64,000 nucleotides of DNA from Mesonia aestuariivivens (GCF_019311235.1 NZ_JAHWDF010000008.1:107994-171993), one strand, 5' to 3'; shown: positions 8,532 to 19,122, counted from the first letter of the stretch. A program made the numbers and translations. The notes: generated by a model not told the origin, from the sequence alone.

Positions 8532-11500
8532 TCAGTTAATTAAGGCAAAGGGATTATGAAAATAGGGATATACATGAAATAAATTAGATTTATACAAATT
8601 GGTGGGGCTCCCTCCAAATGATGGATGCAGAAACCACACATTTTTTCTACCTATTACATATGAAGGGTCTATTGCTGCGTTAATATCGGTAGGGCTATGG
8701 GATTCTATCCAATTACCTCCTAGGTTTGGATGGGTATGAAACTCACCAATTGTATTTGAAGGTCTTTTAGTCGGTTGTATGAAATTTTTTCCTGATCTCT
8801 CTGTCCACATTTCAATGGAACCATCGTCTAATATCCATCCACCATATTCCTCTCCTCTAGCAAATGACTTCTGAGAAGCATAGCTTATTTTGCTGAATTG
8901 TTTAAATGTTAATTTTCCACCAGTATTTTTATAACTCGAGTAAGCAATTCTCTGTTGAACATGATTTAAAGCTAAAGAAATGGCACCACCAATAATTCCA
9001 GATTTTATAATATCTCCTAAATTATCTCCTTCTATCATAGCATTAAAGGCACTAGATGAAAAGCCTCCTGAGAATGCTCCACCTATTCCTCCTATATATG
9101 ATCCTACGGCTCCACCTATTAAACCTGAAACTCCTCCTTTCCAAAAACCTTCAAATACATTTTCACCCTGAAGTATGGCAAATCCAGCACCTGAAATAGC
9201 CCCACCTACAGTCCCTCCTACTGCTGTTGCCATTAAGCCTCCAAAACCAACAGTTGAACTGGCCCCTATACTCGTAGCGACCATTGCTCCGGCTCCAGTG
9301 GAAAGTCCTCCAATTAATGCCCCACCTAATATACCTACATATGTACCAGAGCTAGACCAGTCCCATTTAGTAGGGTTGTAAGAGCGGTTTACAATAGACC
9401 CTCCAAAATAAGCTCCTACAGCAGCTCCAATTATTATAGCAGCAATTATAAATTCACCATTTGGATCACTATATTTTAAAGGATTATTCCACACATACCC
9501 GAACCTGTTAAAACTTTGCGTATTATATGGATCTTGAATATAGTTGTCAGGTGATAGAAAGCGATGTGTGTGAGGATCGTATACCCGCCCATTCATATGA
9601 ATTAAACCTACTCCAAAAAAATGCTCGTGCCCGGTATACCCCCGACTCAATAAAGTATTTTGATGAGTAAACTCTGTATTTCCTGAACTGTCTTGGTATT
9701 TACTTATTTCTCCCCAAGCATTATAATGCCTTTTCTCTACTATTTCTCCTTCAGAATTAGAGATTGCTATTATACTTCCTAAATAATCTCTATGTAAATA
9801 ATGATAATTTTTATAACTGGGAGTGGATGATCGTCTTTTTTTTACATGTATTACCGGTGCACTATATTCATCACCGCCAATATAAGTAATAGCTTTCATT
9901 CCATTTATTTCTACGGGAATGATAGAGGAATAGTATTTAAAATTTTCTCTATCATTTAAATTTTCACTTAGCCCACCATAATAGGCTTGCGTTCTATTAC
10001 CTAAGGGCCCATAAATAAAATTAACACGCCCCTTGCCTTCTTCAAAAATCTCTACTGGTTTCTTAAAGGCATTATAGGTGATTTCCTGAAGGGGGTGCTG
10101 CTGGTAATACAAATCCCCTTGATTATTTAACAAAATTTTCGAAGCCTGATAGGTACTTGTATTATATTTATAATTACCTATTTGAGAATTAGTGATAATT
10201 CTACCCTTATCATCATAACTATTATAAAAGCTTTCATCTCCAGATATTGTGGTTAAACGGTCTAAATCATCATAAGAAAAATGTTCTTCCCAGTTAAAAA
10301 TATGATTTTTTCTTTGTAATAGGTTTCCAGTTTGGTGATCAAATTCATATTCCAATTTCAAACCCTCATTTGATAGGGCATTTTCATCTATTAATTGGGT
10401 CAGAAAATTATTGTTATCATAGAATCTTTTTTTTATGAATCCATTTCCGAGTTTTATTTCTTTAGATGGGCCTTTCGCCGTTACAGTAGATAATTTCCAT
10501 AATGATTGGTTAGAATTAAAATCTTTAATTTCTACCAAATCTCCAGATATATCGTAAACATTTTTTATTTTTACTACTACATGACCAACGGGTATACTGC
10601 TGGTAGTATATATTTCATTAACTATCTGCCCCTTATTGTTATACGAAATATCTTTACTAAATTCTGCAAAGGGGGTTTGTTCTGAAACTTCAATAAGTCG
10701 GTTGTATTGGTCATATATATAAGAGTATGCATAATACTCGCCCCCAAAACTCATCGCATCAAGGCCATCGATCGAACTTAGTAATTTTGTATCTGGATCA
10801 TAAGAATAATCTAACATTAAGTCGGTCTCTTCTCCAACAATTTGTTTAAAAATTACTTTCCCAGTACTATCATATTCATAAGTGGTAGTGCCTCGAGGAG
10901 TAGTTTCTGTTAAAATATCTCCAAAAAGGTTATAGGAATAAGAATATGTCCCAGCAGATGGATCTACCATCTGAGTTTTTCTACCCCATCCATCTCGGGA
11001 AATGGTGATGGTATGTCCTGCGTAATTGGAAGATTTTAGCTCTCCATTTCCATAGTAACTATAATTAATAGTACCTCCAGAGTCTTGTACCTGTTTAATG
11101 TTTCCTTCTGTGTCGGTAGTGGTAATTTTTATTTTTGTGCCATCATCAACCGTTGTTCTCAGACCGTTATAACTGGTTTGGATTGTTTTTCCTGTGAATA
11201 AGCTATTTTGAATAGGTCTTCCATATATATCGTATTCGGAGGTATTCCATTGAGAGGGAGAACTCCCAAAATAAGGTTCACTTTCATTAATAAGCCTTCC
11301 CAAGTCATTATATTTATAGGAGATTGCCCTCCAGTTGGAGTTGATTGACAATTCCTTTTGCAAAATTAAATTTCCAAATGCATCAAAATATTCTTTTTTA
11401 TCTGCCCCTGTTTGAAAATCTGTTTCTTTTAATAAAGTTTGAGTAGCATTAACATTCGAAACAGAATAATTGTAATTTACCGTATTTCCTAAAAAATCTA

Positions 11501-14500
11501 TTTCTTTTATTGATCTTCCCCAGCTATCATATTCTAGGGTAGAAGTACGGTTGGACTCATCGGTTATCGAAATTAGGTTGCCAAAATTATTATAAGTATA
11601 ATTTTTTTCTAGCCCTTCAATATTTACAGAATTAATTAAAAATATTCCTGTTGAATCATATTCAAAGGATTCTGTTCTAGTTGCTAGTCCTGGTGCACTT
11701 AAACTTTTTTCAATAATATTTCCATACCAGTCATATTCATAAGATTTGGTAATTGCTTCAGTGTTATTTCCTTTTTCTTCTATGGTAGATAGGGAGCCAT
11801 TGCTATTATAGAATAAGTTTTTTTCTGTTGTAAAGGTGTTTCCGTCTAAGGTACTACTTTGGGTTTGTTGTAAAACCCTTCCAACATGATAATTACTACT
11901 GATGCTTGGATTGTTAGAATAGTTGTATTGAGTCGATTCCTGTATATCCGGTGTGATCCGAGTTACTTCAATAGGATTAAGGTAATTATCATAACTAAAT
12001 GTTTTAGTAGAAGTAAAATTCTGAAGGTTGTTTGTGGTTACTACTTGTGAAGGTGAAATTTTAAATACTTTAGTAGCAGATAGATTGCTTTGATAGGTAT
12101 ACGACTCTTTAGTAATGTAAGTAGTATAATAAGGAGAATTTGCTTTGTATTTGTGGATAATAGCTCCTCTTAGTTGAGGGTTGCTAACATTTATATTCCA
12201 AATTAAACCACTATTATCACTATACCAATTTGTTTCAGAAAATTCTTTAAAACCAAGGAAACCTAACCCTTTTGCATGAAAAACACCGCCTTTGTAACGA
12301 TATAGTTTTTTACGGACATAGCCACTTGCTTCTTTTCTTCTATTCTTGACTACTTTTAAATTAGGAGAAATATTTGTATTTATATATGGATAAACCTCTT
12401 CGTAATCAACAGCATATGTTTCATCTCCATTTTTTTTAGACAGATTTGAATATTCAATATAATCTATTACACCATTATTTTCAATTCTTTTTAAACTTAC
12501 ATCTCTACGATGATCTCGATTAAACTGAAATCCTAAAACATTATTTGTATTACGAGAATTATGTGGAATTAGATAACCATAACCTAAATTATTTTTCAAA
12601 TCAGAACTTTGATAAGATATTGATAAACCACCTCTTATGTTTCCTTCTAAATATTTAGTGGTCATATAATGAGAATAGAAGGTAATCTGAGAATTATTAG
12701 GTTCTGTTTGGCTCACAAATAACTTCAACTGTTGCTTAGTTTGACCGTTTCTTGTTCCATATAAATGAGACTCTAATTGATTTAGAAGGATATCAGTTCT
12801 TCCGTCCCCTGTAAAATCTTGTGCAATATAATTATATTCATAAATTAAAGGATCTGTAATAGAATCATCAATCCAGTTTTTTTTAAAACTCAGCCCGAAG
12901 TCCTTTAGATAAGAATTAAAACCACTTCCATTAGAAAATATTAATCTCCAAGAAGATGATCCTTCGGCTATAGGAGTAATAAAATCAGTATTGCCATCGG
13001 CATTGAAATCACCTACTAATATTGGATTTTCGATATCAATTGAAGAGCTTGAATACACATAAAGGAGTTCAAGATCACCCTCTGAGTTTATTGTATATGC
13101 TCTCACAGAACCATTTTTGAAATGGACAAAATCCGTTTTACCATCTCCATCAATATCAACAGTAAAAAATTTATCCCCTTTTGCTACACCTGTGGATAAA
13201 ACACCTGATATAGTGAAATTATTAGAAGTAAGATTTTGATTTAAATCAATAAAATATACAGTAGGTGTTTCAGAACCTATAAACTCTTCTACACATCTAC
13301 AATCCGGTCGTTGTTCATAAGGCTCTCTAATTTCATCACATATAGTTTTATTGTAACCTTTTGAAACTACTAATACATCACTTAATCCATCTCCATTAAA
13401 ATCACCTGACAAAAATTCTTTTTCTATTTTTCTATTTACTGATGGAGATCTGTATGAACACCCTGAATTATAGCCTGGTTCAATTGGAAAATTAAAGGTT
13501 CGTTGATATTGAAAAATTAAGCCATATGCCGCTAAACTATACATATTAAATTCAATCTCAGAATTTGCACTTTTTATTTCTTCAGTAACAGTTGTTATAG
13601 CTTGCGGATTTAATAGCTTAGATTGAGAATTTAAAATCTTTGAGGGAAAAACTGTTTCAAAATCACGATCGCCAGTTAAAGAGTAACCAAAAGAAACACC
13701 TGAATTAGAGTCAAATAATTCTGTAAATAAATTTAATTTGTTCTTGTCATAGAATATTAAATCCATTTTACCATCACCATTAAATTCTCCGGCAGAGGCC
13801 TTACTTGAAGAAGTAATTTGAGGAATAAAGTCTACCGAATTAGTATATTGAGTTAAGTTATTAGGAGTAACATCATAAACTAATCTAACTTCTCTTCTTT
13901 CATTATTATGATTGTATTCCCAAATATAAGTTAATCTCTGGTATTGAGAAACTGTTTGACTATAAAAGAGGTCATATTTTCTATAAAGTTCATTATTAAC
14001 ATTAACTTCTACGTTATCTAATATTTCACCTTTCTGAAAGAATGTTCCGCCTATGTATGAATTTGTTTGATTCCTTCTCGTGTTATAATTAAATTTGATT
14101 TCTACAGGTGCTGTATTGCTTCCTTTAGCTCCATACATAATCTTACTAATGTATTTCTCTGTTAAACTACCGGTATAACTATAATCAATAGTATTTCCAT
14201 TTTTATCTATGGTCTTTTTCAAAAGCCATTCCAGTTTGCCCCGGCTATCCATTGAGTTTCCGTAATAAGATTTATTTCCATTGGGGTAATGTACTATAAA
14301 ATAAAGAGGACCATGTTGTGATCCACTTGTATGGGTGCCTTTGGCCTGAATTTTTAAATTGGAGTAATTTTCCGTTTGATAAATTGAATTATGGTTGCCG
14401 TAGGTGCCACTAACAACCATTAACCTTTGTCCGTTTAGGGTAAATTGATCGTTATCAAATTTAATGTTATTAATAACTCCATTATGGAATTTTGTCTTGC

Positions 14501-14891
14501 CCGTACGTGAAATAGACGATAATCCTGATATTTGCCAGCCCCAACCGGCAATACCATTACCGGCTTGACTGTTGTAGGTTAAGCCTAAATCTGGTTTAAA
14601 ATCCCCAATCCCTTTCGGTAAGTCGAATGGGATATGATATATCGCGGCACCTGATGAAGTTACAGAAAGTTCTGCATTGAGCATTCCAGCAGGATTCATA
14701 GTGGAGGAAGTAAGTTTAGAAGAGCTTGATGAGGAAGCAAAAGTGGAATGATTGGATAATTGATTCGGTAAAATTATACTATCACCAGTTCCAGTAATAT
14801 TAGATTCTTCTGAAGGATTATTATTTTGGCTAAATAAAGGATAGTTTAGACATATAATAAAAAGGCCAAAGGATGTAAGTATTTTTTTCAT
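8532..14891 (-). CDS. SpvB/RHS-repeat protein with JAMM (DUF4329-like) C-terminal domain
   Basis: A 2119-residue secreted protein. Residues 1-21 form a signal peptide (ending PLFSQ). An SpvB/TcaC-like N-terminal region follows (IPFDLPKGIGDFKPDLGLTYNS near residue 90). Between about residues 365 and 700 there are five FG-GAP/VCBS-like metal-binding loops (GDFNGDG, DIDGDG, GDFNADG, DFTGDG). Then come many YD/RHS repeats (YDSWGR, YNDLGR, YDDLDR) and the RHS core end (GRVYDPHTHRFLSPDN, then YSDPNGEF at about 1814). The last 305 residues are a Gly/Ala-rich hydrophobic segment followed by a domain with EFHTHP (His2052, His2054) and SPTD (Ser2066, Asp2069). That matches the JAMM/MPN metallopeptidase pattern as seen in DUF4329-type toxin domains. 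It lies in an operon with the split T9SS gene and the lipoprotein gene. Confidence 0.85.
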   Translation of the reverse strand: MKKILTSFGLFIICLNYPLFSQNNNPSEESNITGTGDSIILPNQLSNHSTFASSSSSSKLTSSTMNPAGMLNAELSVTSSGAAIYHIPFDLPKGIGDFKPDLGLTYNSQAGNGIAGWGWQISGLSSISRTGKTKFHNGVINNIKFDNDQFTLNGQRLMVVSGTYGNHNSIYQTENYSNLKIQAKGTHTSGSQHGPLYFIVHYPNGNKSYYGNSMDSRGKLEWLLKKTIDKNGNTIDYSYTGSLTEKYISKIMYGAKGSNTAPVEIKFNYNTRRNQTNSYIGGTFFQKGEILDNVEVNVNNELYRKYDLFYSQTVSQYQRLTYIWEYNHNNERREVRLVYDVTPNNLTQYTNSVDFIPQITSSSKASAGEFNGDGKMDLIFYDKNKLNLFTELFDSNSGVSFGYSLTGDRDFETVFPSKILNSQSKLLNPQAITTVTEEIKSANSEIEFNMYSLAAYGLIFQYQRTFNFPIEPGYNSGCSYRSPSVNRKIEKEFLSGDFNGDGLSDVLVVSKGYNKTICDEIREPYEQRPDCRCVEEFIGSETPTVYFIDLNQNLTSNNFTISGVLSTGVAKGDKFFTVDIDGDGKTDFVHFKNGSVRAYTINSEGDLELLYVYSSSSIDIENPILVGDFNADGNTDFITPIAEGSSSWRLIFSNGSGFNSYLKDFGLSFKKNWIDDSITDPLIYEYNYIAQDFTGDGRTDILLNQLESHLYGTRNGQTKQQLKLFVSQTEPNNSQITFYSHYMTTKYLEGNIRGGLSISYQSSDLKNNLGYGYLIPHNSRNTNNVLGFQFNRDHRRDVSLKRIENNGVIDYIEYSNLSKKNGDETYAVDYEEVYPYINTNISPNLKVVKNRRKEASGYVRKKLYRYKGGVFHAKGLGFLGFKEFSETNWYSDNSGLIWNINVSNPQLRGAIIHKYKANSPYYTTYITKESYTYQSNLSATKVFKISPSQVVTTNNLQNFTSTKTFSYDNYLNPIEVTRITPDIQESTQYNYSNNPSISSNYHVGRVLQQTQSSTLDGNTFTTEKNLFYNSNGSLSTIEEKGNNTEAITKSYEYDWYGNIIEKSLSAPGLATRTESFEYDSTGIFLINSVNIEGLEKNYTYNNFGNLISITDESNRTSTLEYDSWGRSIKEIDFLGNTVNYNYSVSNVNATQTLLKETDFQTGADKKEYFDAFGNLILQKELSINSNWRAISYKYNDLGRLINESEPYFGSSPSQWNTSEYDIYGRPIQNSLFTGKTIQTSYNGLRTTVDDGTKIKITTTDTEGNIKQVQDSGGTINYSYYGNGELKSSNYAGHTITISRDGWGRKTQMVDPSAGTYSYSYNLFGDILTETTPRGTTTYEYDSTGKVIFKQIVGEETDLMLDYSYDPDTKLLSSIDGLDAMSFGGEYYAYSYIYDQYNRLIEVSEQTPFAEFSKDISYNNKGQIVNEIYTTSSIPVGHVVVKIKNVYDISGDLVEIKDFNSNQSLWKLSTVTAKGPSKEIKLGNGFIKKRFYDNNNFLTQLIDENALSNEGLKLEYEFDHQTGNLLQRKNHIFNWEEHFSYDDLDRLTTISGDESFYNSYDDKGRIITNSQIGNYKYNTSTYQASKILLNNQGDLYYQQHPLQEITYNAFKKPVEIFEEGKGRVNFIYGPLGNRTQAYYGGLSENLNDRENFKYYSSIIPVEINGMKAITYIGGDEYSAPVIHVKKRRSSTPSYKNYHYLHRDYLGSIIAISNSEGEIVEKRHYNAWGEISKYQDSSGNTEFTHQNTLLSRGYTGHEHFFGVGLIHMNGRVYDPHTHRFLSPDNYIQDPYNTQSFNRFGYVWNNPLKYSDPNGEFIIAAIIIGAAVGAYFGGSIVNRSYNPTKWDWSSSGTYVGILGGALIGGLSTGAGAMVATSIGASSTVGFGGLMATAVGGTVGGAISGAGFAILQGENVFEGFWKGGVSGLIGGAVGSYIGGIGGAFSGGFSSSAFNAMIEGDNLGDIIKSGIIGGAISLALNHVQQRIAYSSYKNTGGKLTFKQFSKISYASQKSFARGEEYGGWILDDGSIEMWTERSGKNFIQPTKRPSNTIGEFHTHPNLGGNWIESHSPTDINAAIDPSYVIGRKNVWFLHPSFGGSPTNLYKSNLFHVYPYFHNPFALIN

Positions 14892-14894
14892 GGG

Positions 14895-16106
14895 TTAACC
14901 CTTTAATATTTTTTTCGTTATTTTTTCGCCACTTTTTAAAGTAAAAACCATTAGGTATTCACCTGCAGAAAGTTGAGCTATATCTATTGTTTGTTGATTA
15001 CTATTTTTATAAGGTATATAATAAAGCATTTGACCATTCAAATTTTGTATAGAAATACCGGCGATCAAATTTTTTAGATTATTATTTATTTCAAAGTAAA
15101 CCACTTTTGATGCAGGGTTAGGATAGACAGTGATTGATTGAGTTGATTGTCCTGGATTGTTTTTGTTCTGTATATTTTTGGTTGGAATCCTGTTTAAATA
15201 ATATTCAGATTCATTTAATGTTGTTTGTGAAGAGAGTATCCTATTTCTATCGCTTCCTTCATTTTCAGAATAGTAGTCATATATTCTTTTGGCTTGGTTT
15301 TTTGAATTATCATATTCAAAAGTCAAATAACTATTTTGATTGATTTCTAAAAGATCGGTTATAGTAGGCTGATTCCCATTTAAAGGTTCAATTCTTGGGT
15401 TTAAGTAAAAAGCATTCGCCGTGGTTAGAAAATTGGTAGTATTTCTAGGGGCAATATTTCTAGGGGAAACTACTATGACAGAGTTTCCAAATTCTAAATA
15501 AGATTAAAAGCTAATGCTATAGTTAGAACTGTTTCTAGTATAATCATTTATACTAGAGACTCGTTTTCCTGTCACACCATCATAAATTCCGCCAAGATTT
15601 CTCCTTATACTACTATTTATAGGTGGAAGAACCGGAGCAGATCTATATATATAACCTACTATTAGGTACCATCTATCCTTGATAGGTAAATCACCTAAAA
15701 AAAAAGTTGCTACATCGTAGTTGGTAGAACCTTTTCTAAAGTTTTTTATTAGATCTTTTGCACGAATCACCAAATTACCAAAATTATTTGTTTTAACCCA
15801 TACAGAAAATCTGTAGTCATATAAATCTGAAAGATTTTTATAATTAGTGCCCCAGCCATGTTTACTGGGATTCATAGTGAATGGATTAAATGTATGATCT
15901 GTTTTCCAAGAGTTCTTTACAACACCTAAATGATTGCTTTCTAAAGAAACCCTATTGATTGTTCTAGTTCCAAATACTGGATAAATTGCATTAAAATCAG
16001 TGTAGTCATAATTTCCCTCTTGCCAATCCGAAGTATCTAAAATATTTTGGGCGTGAAGAAAATTTATCGTAATTATAAATATTAATAATAATAAAAATCT
16101 GTTCAT
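14895..16106 (-). pseudogene. T9SS-sorted secreted protein split by an in-frame stop
   Basis: One reading frame of 403 codons is interrupted by a single TAA at 15504-15506. The first part (200 residues) has a signal peptide (MNRFLLLLIFIITINFLHAQ) and a beta-rich region of unknown family. After the stop the same frame continues without a start (EFGNSVIVVSPRNIAPRN) and ends in a typical type IX secretion type A sorting domain (ITVYPNPASKVVYFEIN, IQNLNGQMLY, LSAGEYLMVF, KKILKG). Translation as it stands would give a secreted fragment lacking its sorting domain. Read-through, a sequencing error or a real nonsense mutation are all possible. The gene ends 3 nt before the RHS gene, so the two form a transcription unit. 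Confidence 0.75.
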
Positions 16107-16269
16107 TTGATAAATTTTCTGTAAAAATAAAACTTTTATTTTATGTATATAACTTAAGTTAAAATAATTAACAATTATTTTTTAATCCTTTATATATTAT
16201 CGGTTACATTAAAAATAAGTATTGATTCTATGAACAGGTTTTTAGTGTATATATTTTATAAAAAAACTC

Positions 16270-17190
16270 TAGCATCAGTTAAAATATAAAAATAATTTTA
16301 TCGCAGAAAATTTAAACTTATTGCGATTAAACTTAGTCATGCTCGTAACAAAAAGAATAAGTAACAGAAGGTCTTGATATCGATCCGCAAATATTATAAA
16401 GTTGGAATTATCAACAGAAAAACCAAAAAAGAAACAGTTTTACTAGTAATGGTAAGAAAAAAGAGTTGTCCAATTTGCGGAAAGAACTTGTTTAGACAAA
16501 AGTCAAAAATACTATAAGCATTTTCTCATCGAATATTAAAAAGATAAGTATTCATAAAATCGAAACAAAAGGAGTTTACTTTTTATTTTATATGTTAAAT
16601 ACTAAAAATCAGACACATAATTTATAACAATTGAAAATCTGGACGCTCCACACAACATATAAAACGAGAACAGCTATTGAAAATGATTAACATGCTCAAT
16701 TGTTAAAGCTCACTAAATCTGGGTGAAAGTTCTTTATTAACTCGTAAAATAAATAAACACAGACTAAAGTCTTTTCAAACAAAAAATTCATTCCTCCCAC
16801 TCACTCAGAGAACAGTTATCCCGTTTTAGAAAATATACTGAGTAGAATGTTTTAAGCTAAATGAGCTTGTGAAAAATAGATTTCAGATATTACTCATTTC
16901 TATACAAAAGAAGACTGGCTTTTTTTAACAATTATACTTGAACTATATAACCACAAGATTATTAGATATTAATTCAGCAAAGGGATGAAACCTATTAAAG
17001 TTATCATTAATCATAAAAAGCATATTCATAAAAGTTAATTACTTGGGCAATTCGGTATCTGAGAGTTATCTTAAAATCTTAAAAGTTGAAAGAATTTATC
17101 AGACAACATATCTAACAAGAGAAGAAACTAAAATGGATTTATTTTCAACATATTGAATCATGGTATAATCAGTATAAATTAAATTAATCA
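16270..17190 (+). pseudogene. Remnant of an IS3-family transposase (orfB)
   Basis: No open frame survives, but plus-strand pieces in changing frames match the IS3 orfB integrase core. DITHFYTKEDWLFLTIILELYNHKII (about 16888-16965) corresponds to the DITYxxTxEGWLYL...DLYNRKIIGW motif with the first catalytic Asp, then FSKGMKPIKVII. LKVERIYQTTYLTREETKMDLF (about 17080-17145) corresponds to the C-terminal ESFHxxLKxE...YxTREEA segment. The upstream part (16270-16880) is too eroded to assign residue by residue. The rest of the 16107-17382 gap shows nothing else except the terminator at 17305. Confidence 0.65.
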
Positions 17191-17304
17191 ATTTAAACAA
17201 TTCCAAATAATAAATTTTTATTCACTTTGTAACTTAACAAAATATATAAAAAATCTAAACAACTGCAAGCATGGCAGTATCTCATAAACTGTTTAAGTTT
17301 TAAG

Positions 17305-17336
17305 ATCTCAGATTAATGTTTTGCCTGAGATTTTTT
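17305..17336 (+). terminator. Terminator upstream of the IS256 transposase
   Basis: ATCTCAG (17305-17311) pairs with CTGAGAT (17325-17331), followed by a run of T. It would stop transcription entering the transposase gene from the left, as in many insertion sequences. Confidence 0.55.
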
Positions 17337-17382
17337 ATTTATTAATTTTAAATTTTACACATTTATGTAACCAGAAGATTTA

Positions 17383-18561
17383 TTGAACGAAGATTTTTTT
17401 TATCAATTTAAAAACGGAACAGAACTCACTAGCTTTTTAGAACAGCTGCACAAGCGAGGAATCGAGAAGATCCTAGAAGGAGAGCTTGACGCTCATTTAG
17501 ACTATGACAAGCATAAAAAGAGTAAGTCCACCAACCAAAGAAATGGTTACTCAAAGAAGAAACTAAAGACCACTTTGGGAGAGACAGAGATTGCGGTCCC
17601 ACGAGATCGGGAGAGCTCATTTAACCCAATGGTCGTAAAGAAAAGAGAAAGCACCACAGCGGGCATTGAAAATATTATTATCTCCCTTTATGCCAAGGGC
17701 ATGAGCAATAGCGATATTGAAGAACAAATAAGGGAACTCTACGATTTTAATATCTCTACAAGTACAATATCACGGATCACCGATAGGGTGACAGAAGATA
17801 TAATTGCTTGGAAAAACAGGCCTCTGGAAGCCACTTATTTAATTGTTTGGATGGATGGCATTGTATTTAAAGTTAGAGAGAACTCTAAAGTTGTGAACAA
17901 GACCATTTACATTGCAGTTGGTTTAAGAGTCGACGGTAAAAAAGAAGTACTTGGACTGTGGCTGGGAAAGAACGAATCTTCCGCTTTTTGGATGAGTGTC
18001 CTTACGGATATCAAAGCAAGAGGCACACAAGACATATTAATAACTGCCACAGATAATTTAAATGGCTTTACAGATACCATTAAAACTATTTTCCCTAATT
18101 CTGTTACCCAAATATGTGTTGTGCACCAAATCAGGAACTCTTGTCGTTATGTGGTCTGGAAAGACAAAAAAGAGTTTACAAGGGAGATGAAGCAGATCTA
18201 TACGGCTCCAACAAAAGAAGCCGCAAAAGCAGCCTTAAAAGATTTTAAGACAAAATGGAACTCTAAATATTCTTACGCTATCAAGAGTTGGGAAAACAAC
18301 TGGGATGAGCTGACCGTATTTTTTGACTTTCCTATTGAAGTAAGAACTATAATTTACACTACAAACCTTATTGAGAACCTGAATGGAAAAATCAGAAAAT
18401 ACACTAAAAACAAACTTTCATTTCCAACGGATGACGCTGTTATGAAATCTGTGTTTTTAGCTCTTAGGCAAAGCACTAAAAAATGGACAATACCTGTTAG
18501 GAATTGGGGAATTATACTCAATCAATTTTTAGCTATATTTGAAAACAGGATTAAACTATAA
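17383..18561 (+). CDS. IS256-family transposase
   Basis: A Mutator-type DDE transposase. As read from TTG at 17383 it has 392 residues. Visible features are [37 protein letters not shown], the first catalytic Asp in [12 protein letters not shown], the second in [10 protein letters not shown], the [13 protein letters not shown] motif, and the catalytic Glu in [13 protein letters not shown]. Upstream in the same frame is ATG (17365-17367) followed at once by TAA, then [13 protein letters not shown], which is how close relatives begin after the initiator Met and one residue. So codon 2 may be a nonsense mutation (for example AAA to TAA), and the TTG start could be weak or unused. The rest is intact. 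Confidence 0.88.
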   Translation: MNEDFFYQFKNGTELTSFLEQLHKRGIEKILEGELDAHLDYDKHKKSKSTNQRNGYSKKKLKTTLGETEIAVPRDRESSFNPMVVKKRESTTAGIENIIISLYAKGMSNSDIEEQIRELYDFNISTSTISRITDRVTEDIIAWKNRPLEATYLIVWMDGIVFKVRENSKVVNKTIYIAVGLRVDGKKEVLGLWLGKNESSAFWMSVLTDIKARGTQDILITATDNLNGFTDTIKTIFPNSVTQICVVHQIRNSCRYVVWKDKKEFTREMKQIYTAPTKEAAKAALKDFKTKWNSKYSYAIKSWENNWDELTVFFDFPIEVRTIIYTTNLIENLNGKIRKYTKNKLSFPTDDAVMKSVFLALRQSTKKWTIPVRNWGIILNQFLAIFENRIKL

Positions 18562-18630
18562 ATAATTTAACCCTGAAATTTTGAACTTACACTCTTTTTA
18601 GGATAGTGTGAAGCATATTAAACTTTATAC

Positions 18631-19122
18631 TTAAGAAATTATCAACTCGTCTTCATCAATAAAATTATAAGTTACTTTAGACAAATATTCTTTCTCAAAC
18701 TTCATATAAAGCTCGTCCCTTGCTTTTTCACTATCTTCTATATTAAGATGCTCTATATCCTGCAATTCTTCTTCATATTCCTGCTCAAATTCATTATTGA
18801 GTCTTGTGTAATCTGAAAAGTCAAAAGTTTTCTTGAAGCTATGGTAACGCTTTACTAATTCTAAATAAATAGTTTCCAAACTTTCTTTAGAATTAATTGC
18901 ATCTTCATCTAAATATTCTAAGTTTTCAATATTTGATAGAACAAATTCAGCAGCCATTGAACCTATTCCTCTATTAGAGGTCCAATTTGGAAATGCTAAA
19001 TACATAAAATGTATAATTTCTTTATATATTGAAGTTCCAGTATATTCTTCCATTAGCGTATAATAATCTTCGTGAAGATCTCTGTTTTCCATAAAGTCTT
19101 CAACATCAGTATAATTAAACAT
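18631..19122 (-). CDS. Acidic hypothetical protein of the mobile element
   Basis: A 163-residue, strongly acidic, mostly helical soluble protein (for example NNEFEQEYEEELQDIEHLNIED). It has no signal peptide or membrane segment, and I do not recognise the family. It lies between the relaxase gene and the IS256 copy, transcribed in the same direction as the mobilization genes after a gap of about 120 bp. Its strong acidity recalls DNA-mimic anti-restriction proteins found on mobile elements, but no ArdA or other known motif is visible, so this stays a guess. Confidence 0.6.
   Translation of the reverse strand: MFNYTDVEDFMENRDLHEDYYTLMEEYTGTSIYKEIIHFMYLAFPNWTSNRGIGSMAAEFVLSNIENLEYLDEDAINSKESLETIYLELVKRYHSFKKTFDFSDYTRLNNEFEQEYEEELQDIEHLNIEDSEKARDELYMKFEKEYLSKVTYNFIDEDELIIS

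Larger units (their letters stand above)
17290..18597 (+). mobile_element. IS256-family insertion sequence (ends approximate)
   Basis: It contains one transposase gene. On the right, revcomp(18571-18597) reads TGTAAGTTCAAAATTTCAGGG, like an IS256-family terminal repeat. On the left, an imperfect match (TTTAAGTTTTAAGATCTCAG, 17292-17311) is the best candidate. The repeats do not match well enough to fix the ends, and I could not identify a target duplication. Confidence 0.5.

Noticed and set aside
8980..9381. Two proline-rich plus-strand open frames
   Set aside because: They are antisense shadows of the Gly/Ala-rich tail of the RHS protein.
14895..15326. Separate gene for a 143-residue T9SS-tail protein
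   Set aside because: Its TTG start lies within a frame that continues upstream to the stop at 15504 and beyond; it has no signal peptide of its own.
17429..17620. Minus-strand open frame inside the IS256 transposase
   Set aside because: No ribosome site or family match; it is a shadow of the transposase.
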